DNA of 64,000 nucleotides, taken from positions 1 through 64,000 of the forward strand of contig JAUCBJ010001811.1 in assembly GCA_032718475.1 (NCBI GenBank). Reading direction: 5' to 3'. Position numbers and translations under genes: made by a program. Within the stretch, counting starts at the first letter, position 1. Every line of letters begins with the position of its first letter. The stretch is from Nemertoderma westbladi. Lineage: Eukaryota; Xenacoelomorpha; Nemertodermatida; Nemertodermatidae. The notes under the pieces are model-generated. The model searched no databases. It was not told the DNA's origin and was given only the letters and a program-made list of their open reading frames with translations. Of this stretch, positions 35,150-46,529 are shown piece by piece.

Positions 35150-35975
35150 GTCGGTGTCGGTCGACCCTGTCGCGTGTCCGTTCCACCCCTCCCAAACCCC
35201 GAAGGGATCGATCATCGAGAACCAGCACGGCTTGGCTAAGGGTCGGTCCAGTCGGTAGACTCTGTCGCTTATCCGTCCCACCCCTCCCGATCCCCGAAGG
35301 GATCGATCATCGAGAACCAGTACGGCTTGGCTAGGAGTCTGTCGTGTCGGTGGACCCGTTCGCGCATCCGTCCCACCCCTCCCAAACCCCGAAGGGTTCG
35401 ATCATCGAGAACCAGTACGGCTTAGCTAAGGGTCCGTCGGTTCATCGCAGAGACCCAACCACCTAGGCTTTCCGAGTCCTTATTCAGGCTCGTAGTCGCT
35501 TCGGCAGCCGAGAAACTGCTCCGAACAGTCGGTAGGCCAGTAGCGTCCAGTCCTTTGTCTTTCGACCCCGTTGCATGTCCGTCCCACCCCTCACGAACCC
35601 CGAAGGGAACGATCATCGAGAACCAGTACGGCTTAGCTCAGGGGTCTGTCGTCGGTTCCCGTCGCAAATCCCTGGTACAAGCAGCCGGCGTTCCGATGTC
35701 CTTTTCAGGCTCGTAATAACTGCTGTTGACCAGAGACCGCTAAGGGCAGTCCTCGTCAAACCCGTCCTCTGTTAGTCGGCCACCCTTTCGCATGTCCGTA
35801 CCACCCCTCGCAAACCCCGAAGGGATCGGTCATCGAGAACCAGTACGGCTTAGCTAAGGGGGCTGTCGTTTCCCATCGCAAATCCCTGACACAAGCAGTC
35901 AGCGTTCCGAGTTCTTTTCAGTCTCGTAATAACTGCTGTTGGCCAGGGACTGCTAAGGGCAGTCCTTGTCCTTTA
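35150..35975. repeat. Tandem array of ~95-bp units with interspersed ~120-bp spacers
   Basis: Five units contain CCACCCCTCNCNAANCCCCGAAGGG and ATCATCGAGAACCAGTACGG (at about 35190, 35280, 35370, 35580 and 35805). The last three are each followed by a spacer with TTCCGAGT-C-TT-TTCAG-CTCGTA. In the last spacer GCGTTCCGAGTTCTTTTCAG through TCTCGTA (35904-35930) exactly matches 38832-38858 inside the exonuclease-like ORF. The array lies just downstream of that ORF's 3' end. Confidence 0.8.
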
Positions 35976-35999
35976 GGCCTGGCGCATTACCAAATCCAC

Positions 36000-36450
36000 C
36001 CCTACAGGCAGCAGGAAGTTGGCCAGGGCCTAATAGTAATCAGGCTAACCTGAATACTGCTTGAATTTTCCATCCCCCCCTGGCCCTTATAAATATGAAA
36101 TTATTCCCGTACCATGTAAGTTGCCCCAATATTTGCCCATAAATCGCCCCCAGTTAATAGAATGTGCCCAAAACCCATGGTCCCGCACCTAGTAGTGATA
36201 TCGGACTAATCATTTTAAATAAATACAAAAAATATTCAACTCGCGTTATGAAAAGTTGAAATACCGCGAACAGTCCCCCCTGATGACCTTCGTGAGGTCT
36301 ATCGGTAGATTGAGTTTGCGTAGGTCATTCCCAATATAAAAAACCCAAATTTAATATTGCATAGTCATAATTAATTTGGCCTAGAGTTTTATAGATATAT
36401 ATGTGTACAAAAATAAATGTTCAATAAATGTTCCTGGAATATCCCGGTCC
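36000..36450. other. 3' flank of the exonuclease-like ORF
   Basis: Mixed-composition sequence with no gene. No clear AATAAA was seen immediately after the ORF on the minus strand. Confidence 0.35.
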
Positions 36451-36451
36451 A

Positions 36452-39053
36452 CTATTTCTTTCTCTGATACGCCTTTCGTCTCTTCGCCCGTTGACTCTCA
36501 TCGATCGCTATGGCTGGTAGAGGAGCATCAACATCCATCGTGAGCAACGCTTCGGCTTGTCTCCTGGCGGCTCTTCCTTTCGATGGCATCAGGATCATGT
36601 CGGTTCGTCTTTCCAACTCGGACTTGCGTGCCTCTAGGAACCACTCTCCGTCACCGAACTCCTCTTTATACGAGTATAATCGTCTAATGACTTCGAAAGG
36701 ACCGAATAATCCGGCACTCAGTAGCAGATCCACGTAATGGAAAGGTAGCGTGGCCGACGTGTGGAGGCGTTCCGGGAAGGAGAAATACCCGTACGCCATC
36801 TCCTGCGCGATATTCCGAGCGTTTCTCCTCACTTTAGTCTTCACGTGATTGTTCGCGTAGGTTTCGAACATAACCAAATTTCCCATAGCGGTAACGTCTT
36901 TAGTGGGACATTTGATATAGCAGCGGGGGCTAGAGGAATGCCCACGGAAACCGCACGTGGTGCAGAGGTTGTATAGGATCGGACAGACGGAAACGTCGTG
37001 GCCCGATGTCGCACAGTATGGGCAATAGAGTATCCCGATGAGCTGGAGGCACGAATAGGTAACCCGATTCCTTCTACCGCGTGGGCACTGCTCCGAACCG
37101 CAGTTGCCGCAAACCTCTAATTGTATCTCTCGACCGGGGAATATCAGAATCGGGATGCCGACGTAATATTCGAGTCGTCGGTCGCTCTTCTGAATATTCG
37201 CGGTGGCCGGTAGCCCGCGGAATGCTAGGCTTTTGTGTAGTAGGTCCTCGCTACGATAACCTTCTTTGTGTCCCGTTGGTCTCAACTCGGACAATTGTTT
37301 TTGGCGGTGGATCCATTCAGTTTGCTCGGCGTACCAACGGGTTAGTCGCATAGGGTCCTGAGGAACGGAGGGTGTAGTAGCCACTGCTGGTCGGCGAAGA
37401 GGTGCCGGGGTTTTCGACGGAGGGATACCGAGGAGATCGTCAGGGGTCGGCGCAGCGCTGGGACCCTTCTCGACCAATATCGCTGAGCGGGTCCGTTGGT
37501 TGCTGGTACTCGGAATTTCCGAAGACCAATCTTCGCCGCCCGGGAAAGGATATGGGGATAACCGTTGGCATATGTCGCCGAAGTCGCTCAACGCGGAGGT
37601 AGTGGCTACCTCCCTCGCAGGGCTACCGGAGCCGAGCGGGGTGTAAGCACCTGCTCTCGTCATCGGTTTGGCCGAGGCAACCCGTTTGGCGGCCGGTCCG
37701 TACGCGGTTCCCGGCTCGAGTTGTCGCTTCGGGGTGGATAATAGAACGCCCTCCTGTAGCCATATTTCTTCCCCTTCCAAGGAAATCAGAGGCTCCTCCA
37801 CACCGAGAAGATCGGTAATCGTAGGGATGTCGTAAGGTCCACTCTCGTCCCAGGAATCGATAACGGCGGGCGTTTTCGATTCTCCCGGTGTAATGTTCTC
37901 GACCGCTTTGAACGCGTGGTTTATAACCTCGTTCCAGTCGTAGTCGACGAAGGAAAGGGGAACCGCCGTGATGAGGTTATCGAGAGTCTTATAGATAAAC
38001 TTAGCGACGGTGTAGCACTCCATAACGACGTAGATATAGTTCCGTCGATCGGGATTCTCCCACCTTTGGTGTATCGTCCACTTCCGGTCAACGTCTTTCC
38101 ATCGACCCTCTCTCTCGCTCTTTATTTCTAATTCCGGGTATCCACCATATATTTTATTATAATCCCGAAATTTCTGGGGTTTGAAGTCGATGCCACCGTT
38201 CAGCACAGCGAGGTAGCCGATACCAGATTTCGTCGGTCTCACCTCTCGGAAACCTCGCATGAACTCGGCGAATCGTAACCAGGCTAATAGCGTTTGGGTG
38301 TCGACGCAATGGCTAAGGGCGTTGAGGTTGTCTCGTCGGTTTCTTCCTGAAGGGGCGTTCGCGTAGTCGTTCCGGACGTCCGCTTTAATATCCGACCCGA
38401 TTTTAATGACGTCGAAGTCGAAGAGGATCTTTTGGATTTCCGGAGGTAGCAACCAGATCGCTCCGGCTGCCTGCACTTCCTGTCTGGGTGTCGGGAATAT
38501 TCGGCACACCAGTACCAAACCGTCCAGGGTTCCGAGGACGACGACTAAGGATCGACCGTATTCTTTCGCCCCGTACTTTTCCTGGTAGTCGTCGCGGTTC
38601 TGGATAATCAATATGCGTTCCTCTCGAAGCGTCGCCGTACACTCCGACAGGTTTCCCCAGTGGGCGAGGTACGTACTCTTGTCGTCGACGAAACTTTGAC
38701 ATCTCGCCAACGTAATCGCTTTCGAGGTGGGTGTCGCGTTTCCCTCGTTGTCGTAGATCAAACATTGGGATTTGTAGACGCTTTGCCGGAATGTTTCCCA
38801 AAACGACGACTCGTCCCCTCCGGTTGCCTTTGCGTTCCGAGTTCTTTTCAGTCTCGTACTAGCATCGGCTAACCAGAGGGCTCGTAGATTCTTGGAATCC
38901 GGTCCCTCTCGCCCAGTGAATTTAACGACTCGCACGTTCTCATTACAGCAGGGTGCTCCAATTTGTATCAAAGTCAGGGGATCCGGGTTGCAAATATTCC
39001 AGTAGATCTATCGTGTTACGTAATTCGCCGATAATTTGGCGATTTGGGTCCAT
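36452..39053 (-). CDS. Uncharacterised protein: degenerate DEDDy exonuclease-like domain plus zinc knuckles
   Basis: An 839-codon open frame (38971-36452), far longer than chance. The frame has no ATG at its start. An ATG at 39053 opens a short frame (MDPNRQIIGEL...) one nucleotide out of phase, so a small frameshift or a splice near 38990 is inferred. Residues ~118-330 resemble a WRN/RNase D 3'-5' exonuclease: strand pair LVVVLGTLDGLVLVCRI (142-158), Exo II-like DVIKIGSDIKADVRND (187-202), CVDTQTLLAW (222-231), and Exo III-like Y314-x3-E318-C-Y320. The DxE of Exo I is not visible and the Exo III Asp is Glu, so catalysis is doubtful. Residues ~621-688 hold Cys-rich knuckles, including CPYCATSGHDVSVC and CTTCGFRGHSSSPRC. 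The tail is basic (KRRKAYQRKK). The partner and role are unknown. It could be an ORF of an unclassified mobile element or a domesticated RNA/DNA-binding protein. Confidence 0.75.
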
Positions 39054-39059
39054 ATTTAC

Positions 39060-39600
39060 GATTATATCCGTTACAAATTAGATCAGTTAATTATAAGTCC
39101 AGAAAGTCTGAAACTATAGCGATTGCAGAATAATTCAGTTTATTTTTAGTTCAGTTTATTAATAACATTGCTATATAGACATCTATCATCTTATTGCTAA
39201 TACATTCAGCATTTACAGTTACTATAGCTATACATTAATATCCAACCAGTTTTTTATGACTTTTTTGTCCTTTTCTTTTTTCCAATTCTTTTCTTTAGAC
39301 TTTTTTTTACCTTTTTTTTTTTCTTTTTTCATTTCTCTCTATTATTTCATCTCATTTCATTTATTTCAACACATTTCAACACATTTAGTTCCACCATTTA
39401 TTCTCAATTTTGTTTATTTCCACACCATCATTGGGGTTATAGCCCCCCGGCTATCATCATTGTTATAAGCGCAGCACCAGGGTGCGCATCATTACATTTT
39501 CATCAGCATACGCATCATCATTCGGTTTACAGTAGAGTTGTCTGAGTCTTTTCATCATTTCCAACTATATTCAATCATCTTCTTTGGTAGATTTTTGTTG
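39060..39600. other. 5' flank of the exonuclease-like ORF, with a T-rich tract
   Basis: A strongly pyrimidine-rich stretch (TTTTTTTTTCTTTTTTC-like, about 39255-39340) lies upstream of the ORF on its strand as a purine tract. No gene. Confidence 0.4.
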
Positions 39601-39608
39601 TGGAAGGG

Positions 39609-40030
39609 GTGTTACGCGGCAATCTGGGATCTACAGCTGGACTCGTTACACCGCCTATGCCCCAAACTGCGACGTAACGGACAATGAAGACGCTGGGAGT
39701 GAAGTCACGTGGATGCACCATGGACCCACCAGAATAACACTCCCAACAACATAAAGCTCAGTCGACGAAGTCATGTGGGATGGGGTTACGCAACATTCTG
39801 GGATCTACAGCTGGACTCGTTACACCGCCTACGCCCCAAAATCCACGCAACGGTCCCACAAGAATAACGCGACTGAGAAACATAAAACCCTCTATCGTCG
39901 AAGTCATGTGGATGCACCATGGACCCACCAGAATAACGGGATAGAGGGGGTGTTGCGCGGCAATCCGGGATCTACAGCTGGACTCGTTACACCGCCTACG
40001 CCCCAAACTGCGCACGCAACGGACAACATA
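39609..40030. repeat. Three ~170-bp tandem repeats near a BEL/Pao 3' end
   Basis: GGGATCTACAGCTGGACTCG recurs at 39626, 39800 and 39967 (periods 174 and 167), each followed by TTACACCGCCTA-GCCCCAAA. Another shared word is GCACCATGGACCCACCAGAA (two copies). They lie downstream of the BEL integrase tail and may be LTR or 3' UTR repeats of that element. Confidence 0.75.
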
Positions 40031-40295
40031 ACATACTGCAATGAATACAATGAATTCCACTTCAAATCTTTACCATTTCAAATAATCCAATATCGTTGGT
40101 CCCGATGACCAAAATCAGGGTAAACAATGCATAAACGACCCTGCGTCAGCCGAAACATTTGCAGGGTGACGCTGGACTCCACATAACACACGAGGAAACA
40201 TAAATACCATTGCGTGGTTACAGTTGGTTTAAGGGGGGTCCATTTTCATTGTCGATAAATCACAGTTTAAAGTTTGTCAACAGGAGGAGAAGGGT

Positions 40296-40722
40296 TTAAA
40301 CGCATTTATCATTGTCACCGATGTCTGCAGCAGGATCTTGAGTAGGGAACTTATCACCTCTCGTAGAGTCACCGCTATCATTGCCTTCAAGAAGGCACAG
40401 CCTCTGGATAGGGCGTTGGTAGTGGCCCGATGCCGTTCGTATCGTCACAGTCCTCGCAAGTCCGTCTTTGCTGGGGTGTATGGTCACGACCCGCGCCACA
40501 GGCCAGTGAACGCGGTCTTTGAGATCTTCTTTTACTAGTACCATGTCACCAACTGCGACGTTCCGGTAGGTGTTGTTCCATTTCCTCCTGGTCCGGAGGG
40601 TTATGAGGTACTCCTGGGCCCAGATTCTCCACCAATGCGCTGCCAACGCTTGGGCCTTCTTCCAATTTGTATGTCTTGTGATCTCATTGGGATCCAGGAA
40701 CATGGTCTCTGGGAGACACCGC
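40296..40722 (-). pseudogene. BEL/Pao integrase C-terminus (second BEL family), fused to LINE copy B
   Basis: Encodes the C-terminal integrase-associated domain of BEL/Pao polyproteins (DUF5641-type): HTNWKKAQALAAHWWRIW, YLITLRTRRKWN, VAVGDMVLVKED, WPVARVVTIHPSKDGLARTV and an end near TIRTASGHYQRPIQRLCLLE. It differs clearly from the matching region of the 56-64 kb element, so it is another family. At about 40720 it changes in phase into the LINE RT frame, forming a chimaeric open frame (41740-40601 spans both). Only the last ~140 codons of the polyprotein are present, and the catalytic core is missing. Confidence 0.85.
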
Positions 40723-43255
40723 ACTGTGGAAAATCTGTTCTAGAACGTGCCTTAAAATATAAACATTTCGTTCTCTTTAAATTAAATGTAAGACAATGAT
40801 CGTTAGCGTATTTACTTGTATTATCAATTAATTTCTGTAACGCTAGAGTACTTGTTGCCATAAGGGAAATGTCATCTGCGTAAGAAATATTATTAGCTCT
40901 ACAATTATTAATTTTGCACCCTAAACCACTATTATTTAGTAAAATAGTTGGATCATCCATATATACATTATAAAACACAAGAGATATTAAACTACCCTGA
41001 CGAACTCCATTGGTTACAAAAAATAAACCAGAAAATATCTTTCCCCATTTAACACATATTTCTTGACGACTATACCAGTAGACGAGTAGCCTAAGTACAG
41101 ATTTCGGCACGCCCTTGTCTAATAACTTAAAAAATAGTAATGAATGGATCACCCTATCAAAAGCCTTTGAGGCATCAATTAAGCATATGTATACGGATGT
41201 ATTCTGACTTAAATAACAGTTAACTATTTCCTTCAGTACAAAATTGCAGAAATCAGTACTATGATTAGCTTTATAACCAAATTGATTATCAGCGACTATT
41301 AAATGTGATTTATAACGCGTAAGAATCACTCGTTCTAGAACTTTAGACAAAATATTCGATAATGCAACTGGTCTATCATTACAGTTATCAGTTAATTTTT
41401 CATTCTTGTTTTTTAAAACAGGTACAATATAACTTACAATAAACTTTGATGGAAAGTAACTGTTAGACAATGAAGTTGTTAGCAAAAAAGAAATATGCAC
41501 AGATAACTCGGCTGGTGCATAGAATAAATGTTCTGCACTTACACCATCTGTCCCAATTGCTTTCCCTCCACTTAATTCCTTAATGGCCTCGAAAATTTCT
41601 GACGCGCTCATTGCACTATCCTTCGGATTTTCCTCACTGTCGGGGATCAAATTATGTACTAGATCTTCCATTTGTTCGTTGCTTTTCTTGGGATCCTGAT
41701 TAAGCAGCTGACTATACTCAGTGCGCCACATATATCGCATATAGCCTCTTCACCATTTGCTGTATCTACACTGTCAGGTAGGACTGTATGCTGGTTACTC
41801 ATCTTGGAGACCTCTATCCAAAAATCATTGGGTTTTCTATGTAAGAGACTTTCTGCTAATTTGTCAGATTTAATTCTTTCTGCAGCCCTACGACATGAAT
41901 GAAAAGCTAGTTTGAAAGACGCACGTGTTCTACGCATTTCCACACTGATAGGACCATCTCTAGGACTACCGACTGCGCGCCACCATAAGAAGACCTCCCT
42001 GGCCTGATCGTATTTATCTTTAACCAACTCAGACCAACCTGGCACCGAGTGGTCATGTTTATTATCCTTCTCTCCACAAGGACGAGCCGGAATTGATTCC
42101 TTAGACGCTCTTAAAATAGCATCAACAATATTCTCATAATAGTCATCTATTACCTGAGTACGATTATCATCACTAATGTCAATGGATGTGTTGGAAAGAA
42201 CGCTGTACGGAATATCTATACTTTTCAGTTCCTTAATTAAAACACTTTTATATGAGTTTAAATGACAAGACGTTGCGCGAGACCAGTCTCTACTGGGGGA
42301 TTTTGAGAAACAAAAACTACCTGATCCTGAACTTTCTAGAGTTGTACCTGGTGGAATTCCCGCGTCGCAAAAGCGTAACTCAGAATTCAAAGATAGTATC
42401 ATAGATATCGGTATGTGATCGGAAATTACTAATTCCGGGAATGTTGATACGTGAAACACTTTAGAGTCCATAGAACCGCTACATACGATGTGGTCTAGCC
42501 AATATGTAGTATGATGGGCTGAACTGACAAATGTATGTGTAACTGTTGTAGACGTTCAAAATCTCTCCATGTGAGCCCGGCATCTTCTACAAAATATTTT
42601 ATAAAATTACCAAAGTTCCGTCTTGAGGGGTCACCATTGAAATCTCCTACAATAGCAATTAAAGGACTGTTCATCTCATCTATGAGGGAAGTGAGGGTAC
42701 CCAGGTAATCCAGTTAATCGTCTACATTTTCTGGACATTCGTATGGAAGATACACGTTAAACAAGTAAATATTAGGTTCAGTTTCAGGTGTATTAATTAC
42801 TGCAATTCTAATCCTATCATCACCAATATCCTTTAAAATTTCAATAATTTTTCCCAATACTTTACGCCACAAAAATGCTAGTCCGCCATATGGCCTTCCA
42901 ATTAGTAATTGTTCCTGTAAGTCAACCGGACTAAATCCCTCTGCATAAAAATTATCTGAAATTGTTTGTAAAAAACCAAGTTCCTGTTTGGGGAGCATAA
43001 TCTCCTGTAAACAAATAATATCGGCAAAACTACATAAACCTTTTATAGTTGCCAAAGAGGCACCTCTGACAGAGTTGCAGTTATATGATACTATGTTAAG
43101 GCTTCTAGATCCTTGAAAATTCGCCATTTATGAAAAATATAATAAAGAACAGATAAAAAAAAATATCAAACATAATGAAAATGAACAATATCAAAAATAA
43201 ACAAAAATATCAAATATCTAATATCTAATATACATACAATATTGCAATGTTCTAG
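40722..43255 (-). pseudogene. CR1/L2-like LINE ORF2, copy B (lacks thumb and 3' end)
   Basis: Almost identical to copy A. The ATG is at 43127, with endonuclease motifs as in A, the same TAA codon near 42714 and SDHIPIS (about 42410). A 2-nt insertion near 41735 separates the endonuclease and RT frames. The RT frame is otherwise uninterrupted here (GVRQGSLISLVFYNVYMDD, SYADDIS) and lacks copy A's lesions at 33125 and 32710. At 40722 it stops abruptly inside the coding region and joins BEL sequence. LINEs normally truncate at the 5' end, so loss of the 3' end points to later recombination. The 5' end runs into the palindrome at 43233. Confidence 0.85.
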
Positions 43256-43445
43256 AGTTAATATACGGAAATAATAACCTGAAGCGAATAAGACTGAATA
43301 ATCACTGATGCCGTTCCAGAAGCAAATTAACCTGTATTGTATATTAGGTTAATTTGCTGAAGGATAAGGCAGAAGTGATTATTACAGTTTTATTCGCTGA
43401 AGGTTTTTATTTCCGTATATTAACTCTAGAACATTGCAATATTGT
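43233..43445. repeat. ~210-bp palindrome, copy 2 (complete ends)
   Basis: Begins CATACAATATTGCAATGTTC and ends GAACATTGCAATATTGT, with ~95-bp arms in between. The GC-rich centre of copy 1 is deleted (CCTGTATTGTATATTAGG remains). Confidence 0.75.
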
Positions 43446-44641
43446 GTTTATTGTTAATTTGAGCATATTGAACGAACAACATGACAGCTTACTTTGTATT
43501 TTTAAGGATCGTGTTCTAATACAAACACGCATATTCAATTTTTCCAAGCCTTGCGTAGCATTTAAATTCATTTCCTTGAATTAATATCGCTCCAGAGGTC
43601 GTGGGGTTCTACCCCTGCAGGCGGGCCAGGATAGTTTTCGTTTTGGCACAAATGCTTTAAAGGGACTAACCAAACCAGGGCGCATATTTGCTTTGTTAAT
43701 TAAATGGTCGTTAAATGAGTACCGCACCAGTTATCTCTTTGCCTGTAAGAAGTATAGTTCTGTGGGGTCTATACTGGAAATGAGTCGTAAGGACGACCGA
43801 ATCTGTGCAACTACTGTAGATTTTTTTCATTATCTATTTAATAAATTGTTGCAGAAATCACGTTATTTTATTTTCTTCAATACTAGGCTCTTTTCACTGA
43901 TAAATAAATAAAGATAAACCAAATTTACTATGGATATTCATAATAATAATACGATATGTTGGTATTTTTAAAAACACTAGCTACTGTACCATTTTTATGA
44001 ATACACTAACTACCATTGAAAACACTAGCTACCATAAAAATTAAACATGTACCGAGTCGGAAATATGTTCCAGAACATAAATCAACAGCCAAAACAGCTA
44101 TAAAACAGCTATACAGTACAAAGGCAGAATAATAGTGACACTTGTTACACTAGTACCCCCCCCCCCCCCCCCCCCCCCCCAGTAAAATTAAATTAAATTA
44201 ATAAGATGGCAAACAACGAAAAGATCTAAGTTTTTTATGCCGTTTCTATCTAATTTAATGATGCTCGCATGGCTTTTGGTGAGGTCAGTTTGTAATAAGA
44301 GTTATCATTCTTACGAATACTGGAGTAGAATTTATAGTGCCAATCTGTCAATCTTATTGAGATGGTCATTTTGCTTAATGTGAAATATTTAGCTATAGTA
44401 TATTATTGAAATAAACCGTAGCAAGTTTGGTATATTGCTGTACCATAGGATAATACATAAAATTATATGAATATACTGCAACATATAATTTCTAGAATCC
44501 CGTAACAGAGCAATTTCTAAGAAAAGAGTATAATTTTAGGAAAAAATGGTATAATACAACAATTATAGAACATTTTTTTAAAATTATACGATTATAATTT
44601 TAGCTAGTTTCCGTAGCAATATGCGAAAATTAACAATAAAC
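43446..44641 (-). mobile_element. 1.19-kb terminal-inverted-repeat unit, copy 2 (inverted relative to copy 1)
   Basis: Reverse complement of 9954-11141 over its length with scattered differences. It starts GTTTATTGTTAATTTGAGCA and ends TTAACAATAAAC. It contains the C run 44157-44180 and a plus-strand tRNA/SINE-like patch 43585-43690 (GGTTCTACCCC, GCAGGCGGGCCAGGATAG). Confidence 0.65.
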
Positions 44642-44973
44642 AACTATATACTGAACACAGGTAATCGACCATTAAATCAAACCAATGTTGAAGGCACTGA
44701 CGTTAATGAGTCACGACGTAGGTTCAGACTCATCCCCCTAGACTCAGTAACTCGGCCAGAGTAACGAGAGTGTCCAACTGGTACACCTCGACTGTAACCG
44801 GAATCGCCGCGTTCAATGAATGGACTTATATTGGCAACCTGCGGCCAAACACTGCCATCCAACAGCTTCTCCGAGTGAGACAGTTTCGCCACAATTATAA
44901 ATGAATTATAAGAGAGTTTCGAACGCTCTCCCTGTAGCATTCCCTTTAGCACCCAGCGCTTTGCAAGTGATAT

Positions 44974-45556
44974 TGTGACGGGATTGAGTTCTGTGATCCC
45001 GACCGGGTAAGGTTGTACGCGTCACTTCGCTGCTGGGCTGCTGAACTAATATCTTTGGCCGAAGGCCGTTGGGGAAATATAACAGAGTTTGGTTTCTCAG
45101 TGTTAATAGTTCCAGTGATAATAGCACAGTATGTATAACAAATAATATTAGAAATTGCAATACAGAATGATGACAGCAGTATATGAAATGACGGTCAAAA
45201 CTATGCCGGTCCGCAACTATGTGATTATTGAACTGACCGGTAAATCAGTAATCAGAGTAACTATATGATTGATACATATTGGTTTGAGCTCTACACTACT
45301 GTGGCCTTTGCTACCCAATGGATGCCCTTCTATCCTTCCCCACATGCTTCCCTGCCCGCTATTGGCTTATATACTAATTGTCACTTCGCCACTCCCTATA
45401 GGTGTTACTCCCTGGTGCTAGCCTCGCTAGCTGGGTTGTCCCTCTGAGGTGGTTTGACCTCTCACCTCTCTCTGTGGCTTAGGACGTGTGTCGCCCCCCC
45501 CCCCCCGAGTTGGTTATGAGGCGAGATTATTTATTGGTAATCTCGCATCGCCAACT
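44974..45556 (+). mobile_element. LTR-like sequence beginning TGTGACGGGAT, with terminal hairpin
   Basis: Shares an ordered 5' head with 24184-24380. A TATA-like GGCTTATATACTAAT lies at about 45364. A hairpin GTTGG...GGCGAGATTA / TAATCTCGC...CCAAC occupies 45509-45555, just after a C run. A candidate solo LTR; its right boundary is uncertain and no duplication of target sequence was confirmed. Confidence 0.4.
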
Positions 45557-45579
45557 ATATTGGTAAAATGCCACTGGTC

Positions 45580-46520
45580 CCATTTTTGGTGGGTGGTGTA
45601 GGGAATTGAATCTTCTTACAGATATCCAGGGCCAATTTACATTTCACGTACGATTCAATGTCATCTTTGGTTACCTCGATACCACAGTTTGTGAGAATTA
45701 ACTTTCGCGTTGGTTCAACTGTTTAAAAACCGCCATTAGCAGACCCTGGGATGAGGTTGGGTGGGCATGAAATCTGTCCCTCGGACGATTCGAGTCCCTG
45801 AGTCTTCCTCGCTTGCTATCTACATTTGGCACCAAAGGGCGTCGATGTCTAAGGTACCTTGGCTGTTGCCATGGATACGGGTTAGTATCAGTGTCTTGTA
45901 GTACTTCCGAGTAAGATTTATGATTATCGTGGTTTAGCTCGGTCCCTATAGTCGAGATGCAACCCGGAACCCCGGCAGTCGCCAGTACCACCATGGGCGG
46001 TTCGGCACTTGGAACCTGGTATATGGAATCTCCACGGGGCTCACCCGAAACCTGCGATGGACTAGAACGTCTGCCCCCAACATCCCCTGTCCCTAAAAAA
46101 CACTTCTCTGTAGGCGGATATCAGACTGCTGAATCGGTGCCCGGGAACAATTTGTAACAGCAGTTGGACAGGTTGGAGCCGGAATGTACGATTTACGCAA
46201 ACAGTCACGTTCGAGGGTCGCAAATCTCCCCTGAAGGGCAGAAATTTGTCGCATGAAGGAAAGCATATCGCAAGGATTCACACTGTGAGGCAGTAAACAT
46301 TGGTGGTCCCTTGTGACGAATACTACTCTTGAAACAATCTCAGAAAATCCTCTAAACTCAAACATTGCTATGATGTCCGAAATGCTATTAGACCAGAACT
46401 GAGGCGAACTACCCTTTCGAACCGTCATCTTTGGAGCATCTCGTCTAGTTAATAAGCCCGATAAAGTACCCTTAGCAACTTTTATGTCTGACTTCGTGAA
46501 TTTAGGCCAACCAGATACTT
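45580..46520 (-). pseudogene. Possible LINE ORF1-like relic
   Basis: Several minus-strand frames in sequence look protein-like. 46428-46093 begins TVRKGSSPQFWSNSISDIIAM, 45994-45698 has HRRPLVPNVDSKRGRLRDSN, and 45690-45590 reads NCGIEVTKDDIESYVKCKL, reminiscent of the C-terminal part of LINE ORF1 proteins. Frames are broken by stops and shifts. Identification is tentative and no diagnostic motif was seen. Confidence 0.35.
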
Positions 46521-46529
46521 GAGAAGTAA

